Notes under the pieces: generated by a model | The model's input: only the letters and a program-made list of their open reading frames with translations | Told to the model about the DNA's origin: nothing | Database searches by the model: none | In this document: piece after piece, positions 35,025 through 43,285 of the stretch | Layout of the letters: the number at the start of each line of letters is the position of its first letter | How positions within the stretch are numbered: position 1 is the stretch's first letter | Program-made: the position numbers and the translations under genes | Source of the DNA: Hyphomicrobiales bacterium | GTDB lineage: Bacteria; Pseudomonadota; Alphaproteobacteria; Rhizobiales; Rhizobiaceae | Direction: 5' to 3' | DNA length: 64,000 nucleotides | Assembly: GCA_002401155.1 (NCBI GenBank) | Contig: NVSG01000001.1 | Location: 62,001-126,000 of the forward strand

Positions 35025-36241
35025 TAAGCAGCTCCCACCAGTTCAACCGGATTGTTGTGGGTTGGTATTTTTAATTTGCTCGAAATTCGCTTGCCGGAAG
35101 GGTCGAAGAACAAGAGTGAAGAAGGATCAATCTGAACATCAAGTTGCGAGGTTGAAGCAAACAATTCTCTTTCGCCATAATTTTGGCTTTTCTGGGCACG
35201 AATGCGAATGCTGCGGTTGGGTTCAACTGCAAGGGCTCCATGGATCAGCACCTCCGGCCCAAGGTCTTCCACCAACCGTTTATTGAATGACATTTGAATT
35301 GTGCGTTCCGATTGGTTGGCAAATGCCAGTCCCGGCACACCGTTGATGGTAATTGCTTCCGGTCGAATACCGATCTGTACGGCTCCATTGAAGGGGGCAT
35401 CAAGCGCTATGGGTAAAGCAACATTTCCAATTGAAACCTGATCGGATGTAACGGCTCCCTTGATCATATTTATTTCGGGGCTGCCGATAAATTTTGCCAC
35501 GTCGATATTGGCAGGATTGGCGTAGAGATCATTGGGCGCACCCACCTGCAAAAACGCTCCGTCCTGCATCAGTGCAACCCGATCAGACATGGTCATTGCT
35601 TCGGTCTGGTCGTGGGTCACATAGATGAATGTCAGACCGGAGCTTGCGTGCAGTTCCGTAATTTCAGAGCGCACCTCAACCCGCAATTTCGCATCAAGAT
35701 TGGACAAGGGCTCATCCATTAAAAATACCTTGGGATTGCGAACGAGTGCACGACCAAGCGCCACCCTTTGGCGTTGACCGCCGGAAAGCTGGGCGGGCTT
35801 GCGTTGCAACAAATGTTCAATGCGCAATTGTTTGGCCACCTTTTCGACATCGGCATCAATGCCCGGTTTTTCTCTGCGGTGCGCGGGTGTAAAATGGCGT
35901 ATGCCCGGCAAGCGTGCGTGCATGGGAAGCCTCGCCATGATGAGGGGCATCGACATATTTTCGCCAACGCTCATATGGGGATAAAGCGCATAATCCTGAA
36001 ATACCATCGCGATATTTCGATCCTTCGGCTCTCTCCCGTTCATCGGCGCGCCATCGATCAGAATGTCACCGGCATCCTGCGCTTCAAGTCCGGCAATAAT
36101 GCGCAATAAAGTTGACTTGCCACAGCCCGATTGGCCGACCAGCGAAATGAATTCACCATCTTCCACATCAAGCGATATATTCTTCAATACCTCGGTAGAA
36201 CCAAATGATTTCTTGATGTTTTTAAGACTGAGTTTAGCCAT
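35024..36241 (-). CDS. Ugp/Msi-like ABC transporter ATPase
   Basis: A 405-residue ATPase of the UgpC/MalK class. Walker A is GQSGCGKST, the signature is QLSGGQRQRVALGRAL, Walker B is VFLMDEPLSNLD, and a TOBE-like C-terminal domain follows. The start at 36241 (AKLSLKNIKK) follows GGGGTGC; the longer frame to 36304 is unlikely. Between the Q-loop (VFQDYALYPHM) and the signature it carries about 20 residues not usual in UgpC, around ARLPGIRHFTPAHRREK. Confidence 0.9.
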   Translation of the reverse strand: MAKLSLKNIKKSFGSTEVLKNISLDVEDGEFISLVGQSGCGKSTLLRIIAGLEAQDAGDILIDGAPMNGREPKDRNIAMVFQDYALYPHMSVGENMSMPLIMARLPMHARLPGIRHFTPAHRREKPGIDADVEKVAKQLRIEHLLQRKPAQLSGGQRQRVALGRALVRNPKVFLMDEPLSNLDAKLRVEVRSEITELHASSGLTFIYVTHDQTEAMTMSDRVALMQDGAFLQVGAPNDLYANPANIDVAKFIGSPEINMIKGAVTSDQVSIGNVALPIALDAPFNGAVQIGIRPEAITINGVPGLAFANQSERTIQMSFNKRLVEDLGPEVLIHGALAVEPNRSIRIRAQKSQNYGERELFASTSQLDVQIDPSSLLFFDPSGKRISSKLKIPTHNNPVELVGAA

Positions 36242-36319
36242 TTTGCACCCCAAATTTCCTGTTAGAAACACAATGAGCGGCACCCCCGAAGGCATGCCGC
36301 TCAACTCTGCTACTAAACG

Positions 36320-37594
36320 CTATCGCTTCATTAGTTTTTCGGCGATTTTTACCAGATCTGCTGCGCCTTCTTCTGGTGTTTTCTTTCCCAGCATTACTGC
36401 GCGGATGGTTGATTTTTGATCACGCCAGATTTTTTCCGATTGTGTACCCGGATAGCCAGCCCATGCACCAGCACGTTGATACTGTTTGGACGGGGTAGCG
36501 TAATATGGGTTTTTTGCGTAAAAATTTCCCAAATATTCCGGTGCCAGCGAGCCTTTATTGGTAGGCAGGTAACCAGTGATTTTTGCGGTGATTTCCTGAC
36601 CTTTGGGTCCGGTTACAAATTTGAGGTATTCCCATGCGGCGGCAATTTTGGCCGGGTCTTTTGCTGTGATGATTGCAGCGTTTCCGCCTGTTGGCAGACG
36701 GCCCATTTTGTCATTCCAGACCGGGAAAATTGCGGAACGCAAATCAAAGGCTTCGCCAACACGTTCTTCAGCATTGCGCGCACCAGCTGGTGACAATGCC
36801 CACATACCCATGCGACCTTCAGTGAAAGCAGCGAACTGGGTTTTGCGGCTCTGATTAACAACGGCACCACCTTCGGTTACCAAACGGCGAGCCATTTTCA
36901 TGGCATTCACATGGTAATTATTTTCGTTGAAGGCGATGGACTGGCCATCATCGGACATCATCCGCCCGCCTTGTTGAAGGATCAAGGTCTGAAAGCCCCA
37001 ATCGTCTCCGCCCAGTAAATACTGGAACATTGGCATAATATCATCGCCAAGAGCGTTGATCTTTTTAGCGGCAGCGAATAACTCATCATAGCTGGTTGGA
37101 AATTTATCAGGGTCGAGACCTGCTTTTCTAAAGAGATCGGCGTTGTAATAATACTGGATCACAGATGCGTTGAACGGCATGCCATATTGCACGCCATCGA
37201 CGCGGCCCAGATCAAGCATTTGGCTGGTAAAGTTTTTGTCTTTCCAGTCTGCGCTTTCTTTAGCCATCAACTCATCAAGATTGACAACCTGCCCGCGTTT
37301 AACAAGTGCGCGAGCCAATGAAGGCAACTGATTGTAAGCTTCAAATGCGCAATCAGGCAAAGTGTTGGTTGCAGAACCACGGAACAGTTTCAAATGCGTA
37401 TCTGAATAGTTCTTCGCAGGTGCTGCATATATAACTTCGATCTCGTCCTGCATTGCATTGAACTCTTTTGCGAGGGGTTCGTGCTGGCGAGTGAGATGCC
37501 CTGCATTTGTCAGGCAGGTAATTGTAACTTTTGCTTCAGCAACACCGGCAAAGGCGACGGTCATTGCAAGGGTGGTAAGTATCTTCTTGAGCAT
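36320..37594 (-). CDS. Ugp-like ABC transporter periplasmic binding protein
   Basis: A 424-residue extracellular solute-binding protein family 1 member, like UgpB. It has a signal peptide (KKILTTLAMTVAFAGVAEA), then KVTITCLTNAGHLTRQHEP and the central YGMPFNASVIQYYYNADLF, the usual UgpB-type pattern. GGAAG lies before the ATG. It leads the operon SBP-ATPase-permease-permease-HAD-phosphodiesterase, with a Pho box 115 bases upstream. Ligand is probably a glycerophospho- or phosphonate-type compound. Confidence 0.9.
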   Translation of the reverse strand: MLKKILTTLAMTVAFAGVAEAKVTITCLTNAGHLTRQHEPLAKEFNAMQDEIEVIYAAPAKNYSDTHLKLFRGSATNTLPDCAFEAYNQLPSLARALVKRGQVVNLDELMAKESADWKDKNFTSQMLDLGRVDGVQYGMPFNASVIQYYYNADLFRKAGLDPDKFPTSYDELFAAAKKINALGDDIMPMFQYLLGGDDWGFQTLILQQGGRMMSDDGQSIAFNENNYHVNAMKMARRLVTEGGAVVNQSRKTQFAAFTEGRMGMWALSPAGARNAEERVGEAFDLRSAIFPVWNDKMGRLPTGGNAAIITAKDPAKIAAAWEYLKFVTGPKGQEITAKITGYLPTNKGSLAPEYLGNFYAKNPYYATPSKQYQRAGAWAGYPGTQSEKIWRDQKSTIRAVMLGKKTPEEGAADLVKIAEKLMKR

Positions 37595-37708
37595 GGGGTA
37601 ACTTCCATTTCAGCAGTTGGACAATTGGATTTTTCCGGCTCGTAAAATCATTGAATAAATTTAGGAATAAATTTCACGGGCCTACGCAGGCACTACCAAC
37701 CTGAATGC

Positions 37709-37726
37709 GTGACACAGAGATGACAC
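37709..37726 (-). promoter_or_regulatory. Pho box (PhoB binding site) of the Ugp-like operon
   Basis: On the minus strand GTGTCAT-CTCT-GTGTCAC gives two direct heptamers 11 bases apart, matching the PhoB consensus CTGTCAT-N4-CTGTCAT/C in almost every position. It lies about 115 bases upstream of the binding-protein start, so the operon is probably induced by phosphate starvation. Confidence 0.75.
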
Positions 37727-37805
37727 TTGCATCCCGCCCGATGATTAACTTGAAAATTTCGCGCCAAGTGACAAATTTGGCGAAGTCGGCTTGGTCAATG
37801 AGGCT

Positions 37806-38513
37806 TTATATTTTCAACTGTATATAATCGCCACGTCCAATGATCTCGGTCACTTCCACCACGTTATCGTCCGCATCAACATTGCGTCCACGCAATTGCA
37901 GAATGGGTTGTGAGGGAGCGATGTTAAGCTGCTCAGCCTCAAAGGAGGTCGGTAGCCTGCTCTCCACACGTGTCTCTGCGCGTCGATAATCTATTACCCC
38001 AAAATTACTCAACGCTTGCGGGGCCGACTTGGATTTAAGCAAATGCGTCAATATATTCGGGAATTTTTGCGGGCTAAAATAATGTCGGCCAATAAGAGTG
38101 GGGCTTCCATCCACATGATGGATCATCTCCCCAACATCGATCAGATCAAGATGTGAAGCACCCAGCATTTGCGTAATTTCAGTTGGTGCGCGTTGTGCAG
38201 GTCGAAGAGACAGAATTTCAATCTGAACATGCCTGCCGACTTGTCGCAGGTCTGTACCAAATTTCGTTCTTTCGTTTATTTCATAAATTAATGGCTGGCT
38301 GCGCACATAAGCACCACGTCCCTGCCAGCTATCAATTAGTTTTTCTTCCCGCAATCGATCAAATGCACGACGAACAGCATAACGCGGCACACCATATTGC
38401 TCAGATAATTGAGATTGGGAGGGGAGCTGCCGACCTGATCCCAGCTGTTTTTGTTGAATGCGTCCGCGTATGTCGCGGTAGATGGTCATCCAATGGGGAC
38501 TGATCTGTTCCAT
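37806..38513 (-). CDS. GntR/UTRA-family regulator, PhnF-like
   Basis: A 235-residue HutC-type GntR protein. The N-terminal winged helix has LPSQSQLSEQYGVPRYAVRRAFDRL (given in two parts: LPSQSQLSEQYGVPRYA and VRRAFDRL). The UTRA ligand domain follows with GRHYFSPQKFPNI and SRLPTSFEAEQLNI. PhnF-type regulators with this layout control phosphonate genes. It sits 16 bases after the HD gene, in the same direction, and upstream of the Ugp-like operon. Confidence 0.85.
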   Translation of the reverse strand: MEQISPHWMTIYRDIRGRIQQKQLGSGRQLPSQSQLSEQYGVPRYAVRRAFDRLREEKLIDSWQGRGAYVRSQPLIYEINERTKFGTDLRQVGRHVQIEILSLRPAQRAPTEITQMLGASHLDLIDVGEMIHHVDGSPTLIGRHYFSPQKFPNILTHLLKSKSAPQALSNFGVIDYRRAETRVESRLPTSFEAEQLNIAPSQPILQLRGRNVDADDNVVEVTEIIGRGDYIQLKI

Positions 38514-38529
38514 TTTTTTGTCCGATCAT

Positions 38530-39078
38530 TTATGAGAGACTTTCAGCCACATAATTCATAAAATGCGCGATGTTCGGGGTAGTGAGGTCCGGGTCTTTGG
38601 CTAAATCATCCCACACCCGCAGACGAACCGCTTCCTTATAATAGGTGTTGGCCTCAAACGTCTCGACTTCATCATCAGACATTGGCCCACCCTGCAGTTT
38701 AAGCGAGTGAACAGAGGCCTGAGATAATTTATCGAAATAGCGATCATTGGTTGCGCACAAATATCGCTTTGCATCCACATGCAATTTCACGGGCTGGCAC
38801 ACTTCTTCGCCAAACCATTTAATCAGAAATGCCTCTCCAAGATCTTCGTGGCACATATCTTCATTCCCTGCATGCGCCAACTCAAAATCATCTTCCAGAA
38901 GATGTCCGACATCATGTAGCAAACACGCGGTAATAAGCTTGGGCTTTGCACCGGCATTTTCTGCCAATGCGGCACATTGAAGGGCATGCTCGGTCTGGGT
39001 TACAGCCTCTCCGCCATAAAGGCCGTGCCCTTTATTCGTCAGCATGTGTGAAATTCGCTCAATGATTATTTCAGTCAT
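38530..39078 (-). CDS. phnZ: PhnZ-like HD-domain protein, phosphonate-degradation oxygenase family
   Basis: A 182-residue HD protein. The N-terminal LYGGEAVTQTEHALQ has Tyr21 and Glu24, spaced as the substrate-gating pair in PhnZ; candidate iron ligands are His31, His55-Asp56, His77 and His100. PhnZ uses two irons and oxygen to cleave the C-P bond of a hydroxylated aminophosphonate. The usual partner, a PhnY 2-oxoglutarate dioxygenase, is not in the window, so the substrate may be pre-hydroxylated or the partner may be elsewhere. The symbol is by similarity. Confidence 0.75.
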   Translation of the reverse strand: MTEIIIERISHMLTNKGHGLYGGEAVTQTEHALQCAALAENAGAKPKLITACLLHDVGHLLEDDFELAHAGNEDMCHEDLGEAFLIKWFGEEVCQPVKLHVDAKRYLCATNDRYFDKLSQASVHSLKLQGGPMSDDEVETFEANTYYKEAVRLRVWDDLAKDPDLTTPNIAHFMNYVAESLS

Positions 39079-39255
39079 TGCCTGCTCCAGATTGGCTATC
39101 TATCCAAGACCTAACGATAGCGATTGCATATGACCTCAATGTAACAAAGATACTTGTACTTCCCCAACCAACAATCAAAGCTGCAAATTGTCACAAAAAT
39201 GATATCTGGCAAAGCTAGGCAAGTGTATCAAATTTTCACAACAGGAATCTGCGGT

Positions 39256-41430
39256 ATGAAACTCAAATCACTTGGCATCTTTTCCTTTCTCGCACTTGGG
39301 CTGACATCATCACCCGTATTGAGCGAACCAATTTTCAACCGAATAGCTTCGTTTCCTGTGAACACAAATTTATCTGCAACAATTGATCAAAACACCGAAA
39401 CATCTGCTGAAATCATCGCTGCCAGCAAAGATGGCATGACACTGGTTTATTCAGACAGCCCATTGGGTGCGGTTGGATTTGTGGACATTACCGATCCTGC
39501 CAATCCCAAGCCTGCGGGCACAGTATCGCTTGGCGGGGAACCCACTGCTGTTTCTGTTGCCGGCAACAAAGTTCTGGCCGGGGTCAATACATCTAAAAGT
39601 TATGCTGCCCCGTCGGGCCATCTGGCGGTGATTGACATGGCTTCAAGAACCATCGAGATGACCTGCGACCTTGGAGGCCAACCGGATTCTACCGCTGTTT
39701 CACCGGATGGGTCCATCATCGCGATTGCCATTGAGAATGAGCGTGACGAAGATTTAAACGACGGAGCCTTGCCTCAACTTCCCGGTGGTTCGGTTGCAAT
39801 CTTCAAACTCAACGATGGGGTGCCCGATTGCGCCAGCATGATCATGGCAAATGTCACAGGCCTCGCCGAGATTGGGCCGACAGACCCGGAACCAGAATTT
39901 GTCGATATCAACTCAAAAAACCAGATTGTTGTAACGCTGCAGGAGAACAACCACATTGTTATTCTTGATGGCAGCAACGGCAAAGTCATAAGCCATTTCT
40001 CCGCTGGCAGCGTTGATCTAAAAAATGTTGATCTGGCAGAAGAACGTGCTTTGACTTTTGACGGCGAACAATTAGGACGCCGCCGCGAGCCGGATGCCGT
40101 TCAGTGGCTGGATGACGAACGTTTGGTCACAGCCAATGAAGGCGATTATAAAGGCGGTTCCCGTGGGTTCACGATTTTCGATACATCCGGCAAAGTTCTT
40201 TATGACTCTGGATTGGATTTCGAATACAGGGTCGCGATGGCCGGTCATTATCCCGAAAAACGTTCCGGCAATAAGGGCGTTGAAGCTGAAGGCATGGAAA
40301 TCAAGAAATTCGGTGAGAACACCTATATCTTTGTTCTCTCCGAACGGGGCTCGGTAGTGGGCGTTTATAAAGACACCGGCGGTGATCCCGAATTCGTCCA
40401 GCTTCTGCCAACCGGTCTTGGTCCGGAGGGAGCAATTGCCATTCCGTCTCGCAATTTGCTGGCTGTGGCAAATGAAGTTGATCTGATTAAAGAGCGCGGC
40501 GTGCGTTCTCATGTCACCCTTTATCAATATGCAGAGGGCACTTCGAGATACCCAATGATCGAATCCGTTATGGATTCAAACGGCCGTCCGATTGGTTTTG
40601 GTGCTTTGTCCGGTCTTGCAGCTGACCCAGACAAACCCGGAATTCTATACGCGGTCAATGATAGTTTTTACGCCATGCAGCCAACCATATTCACCATCGA
40701 CGCAAATCAGACACCGGCAAAAATAACCAAGGCCACACGCGTAACTCGTAATGGTGCCAATGCACAATTGCTCGATCTTGAAGGCATTACTTCCGATGGC
40801 AAAGATGGTTTCTGGCTTGCGTCCGAAGGCCGTCTTGGCCGGATGATCATGCATGGTCTCTACCACGTCAACGCCAAAGGCGAGATCAAACAGCAAATAG
40901 CCTTTCCCGCAGAATTACTGGCGGTGGAAAAACGTTGGGCATCTGAAGGGGTGACAAAGATCGGAGACACTTTATGGATCGCCATTCAGCGTCAATGGCA
41001 GGACGATCCGAAAAACACCGTAAAATTAGTATCCTACAACCTCAAAACCAAAGAATGGGGTGCGGTGCAATATCCCACAGAACCTGCGGTACAAGGCTGG
41101 GTTGGACTATCCGAAATAACCTATCACGGCAACTATGTGTATATCATCGAACGCGACAATCAGATTGGGGATAACGCGAAAATCAAAAAACTCTTCCGTG
41201 TCCCTGTAACTGATTTAAAACCCGTCAAAATCGGCGAACCATTGCCGATGGTGCACAAAGAAGAAGTGCGTGATTTCATCCCTGACCTCAAATCAACCGG
41301 TGGTTATGTGGTCGATAAAATTGAAGGCTTTGCCATTGATGCTGCGGGTAACGGGTTTGCAGTGACTGACAATGACGGCGTAGACGGCTCAAATGGTGAG
41401 ACATTGTTTTTTGCCATAGGTCAGATGTAA
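39256..41430 (+). CDS. Secreted phytase-like esterase with N-terminal beta-propeller
   Basis: A 724-residue exported protein. The start at 39256 begins a signal peptide (KLKSLGIFSFLALGLTSSPVLS) after AGGAATC; a frame from 39154 adds 34 residues with no leader. The N-terminal half is a repetitive propeller (GFVDITDPANPKPAGTVSLG, AVSPDGSIIAIAIENERDED). The C-terminal half matches the phytase-like esterase family (FGALSGLAADP, LDLEGITSDGKDGFWLASE, EGVTKIGDTLW). It may release phosphate from extracellular organic phosphate, in keeping with its neighbours. Confidence 0.82.
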   Translation: MKLKSLGIFSFLALGLTSSPVLSEPIFNRIASFPVNTNLSATIDQNTETSAEIIAASKDGMTLVYSDSPLGAVGFVDITDPANPKPAGTVSLGGEPTAVSVAGNKVLAGVNTSKSYAAPSGHLAVIDMASRTIEMTCDLGGQPDSTAVSPDGSIIAIAIENERDEDLNDGALPQLPGGSVAIFKLNDGVPDCASMIMANVTGLAEIGPTDPEPEFVDINSKNQIVVTLQENNHIVILDGSNGKVISHFSAGSVDLKNVDLAEERALTFDGEQLGRRREPDAVQWLDDERLVTANEGDYKGGSRGFTIFDTSGKVLYDSGLDFEYRVAMAGHYPEKRSGNKGVEAEGMEIKKFGENTYIFVLSERGSVVGVYKDTGGDPEFVQLLPTGLGPEGAIAIPSRNLLAVANEVDLIKERGVRSHVTLYQYAEGTSRYPMIESVMDSNGRPIGFGALSGLAADPDKPGILYAVNDSFYAMQPTIFTIDANQTPAKITKATRVTRNGANAQLLDLEGITSDGKDGFWLASEGRLGRMIMHGLYHVNAKGEIKQQIAFPAELLAVEKRWASEGVTKIGDTLWIAIQRQWQDDPKNTVKLVSYNLKTKEWGAVQYPTEPAVQGWVGLSEITYHGNYVYIIERDNQIGDNAKIKKLFRVPVTDLKPVKIGEPLPMVHKEEVRDFIPDLKSTGGYVVDKIEGFAIDAAGNGFAVTDNDGVDGSNGETLFFAIGQM

Positions 41431-41521
41431 CTCGCAATAAACACCCGCAGAGAAGGTGCGCCGTCGTCCCATTAACGGCAACGCTATTCGGCAGCTCGGC
41501 AGCTAAGTGCACCCTTATTTT

Positions 41522-42178
41522 CTAGAATATTTTCCAACCATAGATAATTGTTATTCCGATTGTATAGGCTGCAAGAATGCAGACATTAACCGGATTGCCG
41601 GAAAGCTTGGGAGTTTTGATTTGCGACACATTCAGGGCTGCAAGTCCCAAACCACAAACACAGAGAATGATCGAAAAAATTCCCTCGTTGAACAATCCAT
41701 CAAACAAAAATACAAAAACCAAAAATATGCTATTATTGTCGATGGCTAATCCGGTATATTTAGAACCATCGGCAAGGCCAAACGTACTGAAATAGCTCAA
41801 CCGGATGACACCAGCTACGAGCATTATGAATGCCACGGGGAGAAAAATAGGATCAAATTTCCCATAGCTCAAAATCAAAATAGCCGGCGTGATACCATAG
41901 CTCACAATGTCTATCAGCAGGTCAAGCTGTCCTCCAAAAGCACTATCTGAACCTGTTCGCCCTTTCATTCTGCGCGCAATCAGCCCATCAGCCCAATCAA
42001 ATGCAACGGCCCAAATCATCCCAATCATCGCTGCGGGATAAATCCCTATAATAATAAAATATATAGCGAGAAGAGTACAACCAAGCCCTGCAAGTGAGCA
42101 GAGATTGGGAATATCCATGATATAAGAGAGAATTGGTTTGGGTTGCAGATTTTGAGACGCTGAGTTTTCAGTTGCCAT
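41522..42178 (-). CDS. CDP-alcohol phosphatidyltransferase family protein
   Basis: A 218-residue membrane enzyme with about six spans. The catalytic pattern reads DGLIARR, then GGQLDLLID, equivalent to DG-x2-AR-...-G-x3-D-x3-D, with the extended spacing seen in the PssA-like branch. Such enzymes displace CMP from a CDP-activated group to make a phospholipid. Divergent from a cytidylyltransferase at 42420; the two could activate and transfer one headgroup. Product unknown. Confidence 0.85.
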   Translation of the reverse strand: MATENSASQNLQPKPILSYIMDIPNLCSLAGLGCTLLAIYFIIIGIYPAAMIGMIWAVAFDWADGLIARRMKGRTGSDSAFGGQLDLLIDIVSYGITPAILILSYGKFDPIFLPVAFIMLVAGVIRLSYFSTFGLADGSKYTGLAIDNNSIFLVFVFLFDGLFNEGIFSIILCVCGLGLAALNVSQIKTPKLSGNPVNVCILAAYTIGITIIYGWKIF

Positions 42179-42419
42179 GACAAGCCTTATAAATTACATA
42201 ATGATGAATACCCCTGCTAGATGACGGGTATGATCTGCGCTTTGCCCAAATATTTGCAAGCTCTCGGCTTTAGAAAAATTTTTCTGTTACAGACTTTTTT
42301 TGCAAACCTGTAACCTCCTCAATTTAACAATTGGGGAAGTGGGACTGTTTGTTTGTAGGCAAAAGCAGATGTCGCTTAGTAGCATCGCGAACGACCATGA
42401 TAAAGGATAAAATTAAAGA

Positions 42420-42839
42420 ATGATTGTCTATACAGTTGGTACATTTGACTTATTGCACGTTGGCCATCTTGCCTTGCTCAACCACTGCAAATCACTGGGT
42501 AATGTTGTTGCCGTTGGCGTTGCCTCGGACGAAGTTGTAAACAGCTATAAGCCAAACACCCCTATTGTCCCTCTAAACCAGCGCATAGAGATGTTGGAAG
42601 CATTAAGCTGTGTCGATGTTGTACGCCCATATCATGAACTTGAATATGTTTCTGGGTGTAAAGAATTGAATGTTGATATTTTTGTAATAGGCGAGGATTG
42701 GGGGCGTAAGCCGCACAATCTGGATGTAGAATCCTACTTGAAAAAATCAGGGAAACAGATTGTTCAGGTTCGTTATAATCCCCGAACTTCATCTACAAAA
42801 ATAAAACAGACAGCCATTGCCCAGTACAAAAAGAACTAA
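42420..42839 (+). CDS. TagD-like cytidylyltransferase
   Basis: A 139-residue nucleotidyltransferase. The nucleotide-binding motif GTFDLLHVGHLALL is near the N-terminus and RTSSTKIK near the C-terminus, as in glycerol-3-phosphate and phosphoethanolamine cytidylyltransferases. It uses CTP to make a CDP-alcohol. AAAGGA precedes the ATG at a slightly long distance. Faces away from the CDP-alcohol transferase across a 241-base shared upstream region. Alcohol specificity cannot be read from the sequence. Confidence 0.88.
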   Translation: MIVYTVGTFDLLHVGHLALLNHCKSLGNVVAVGVASDEVVNSYKPNTPIVPLNQRIEMLEALSCVDVVRPYHELEYVSGCKELNVDIFVIGEDWGRKPHNLDVESYLKKSGKQIVQVRYNPRTSSTKIKQTAIAQYKKN

Positions 42840-43285
42840 CTATTTTGGACGTCACGGACTAAACAACAAAATGATGAAGTAACTCACAGGATCGACATGT
42901 TCATGTTATATGCACCTCCCCTCAACAAACTGAACAAACAAATTGTTGCCGCGCGAGGATGACATAAAGCTCACTACTTACCTGCTACCTGCACCAGCTC
43001 ATACCAAAGTACCTGTAAATTAGGTGCAGATCATGTTCGATACTGAATTATTTTTAATTTCCCATTACGCGGTAATTGCACAGCACCCCACCCAACATAT
43101 TAATAATATTAACTTGTTAGTCCGCCCTATCATCGGGACAGTAGAGAATGCTTTTAATGACGTATTGCAAATTACCCAATTCAACTGAACACGCACCAAA
43201 TCTACATAACTCGCATGATTTACACGTTATTTGATATATTTACGCATGATTACTGCATATTCAGCACTCGTCGTTAGAGAGTACC
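42840..43285. other. AT-rich intergenic region
   Basis: About 446 bases between the cytidylyltransferase end and the tctA end. No frame with a ribosome site, no RNA gene and no clear terminator was seen. Short runs such as ATTAATAATATTAA give weak symmetry only. Confidence 0.45.

Noticed and set aside
39121-39150. Possible Pho box before the phytase-like gene
   Set aside because: TGACC and TGTAAC are 9, not 11, bases apart and match the heptamer poorly.
42280-42330. CTGTTAC/CTGTAAC as a Pho box between the two lipid genes
   Set aside because: The two heptamer-like words are not at 11-base spacing; could be coincidence in AT-rich DNA.
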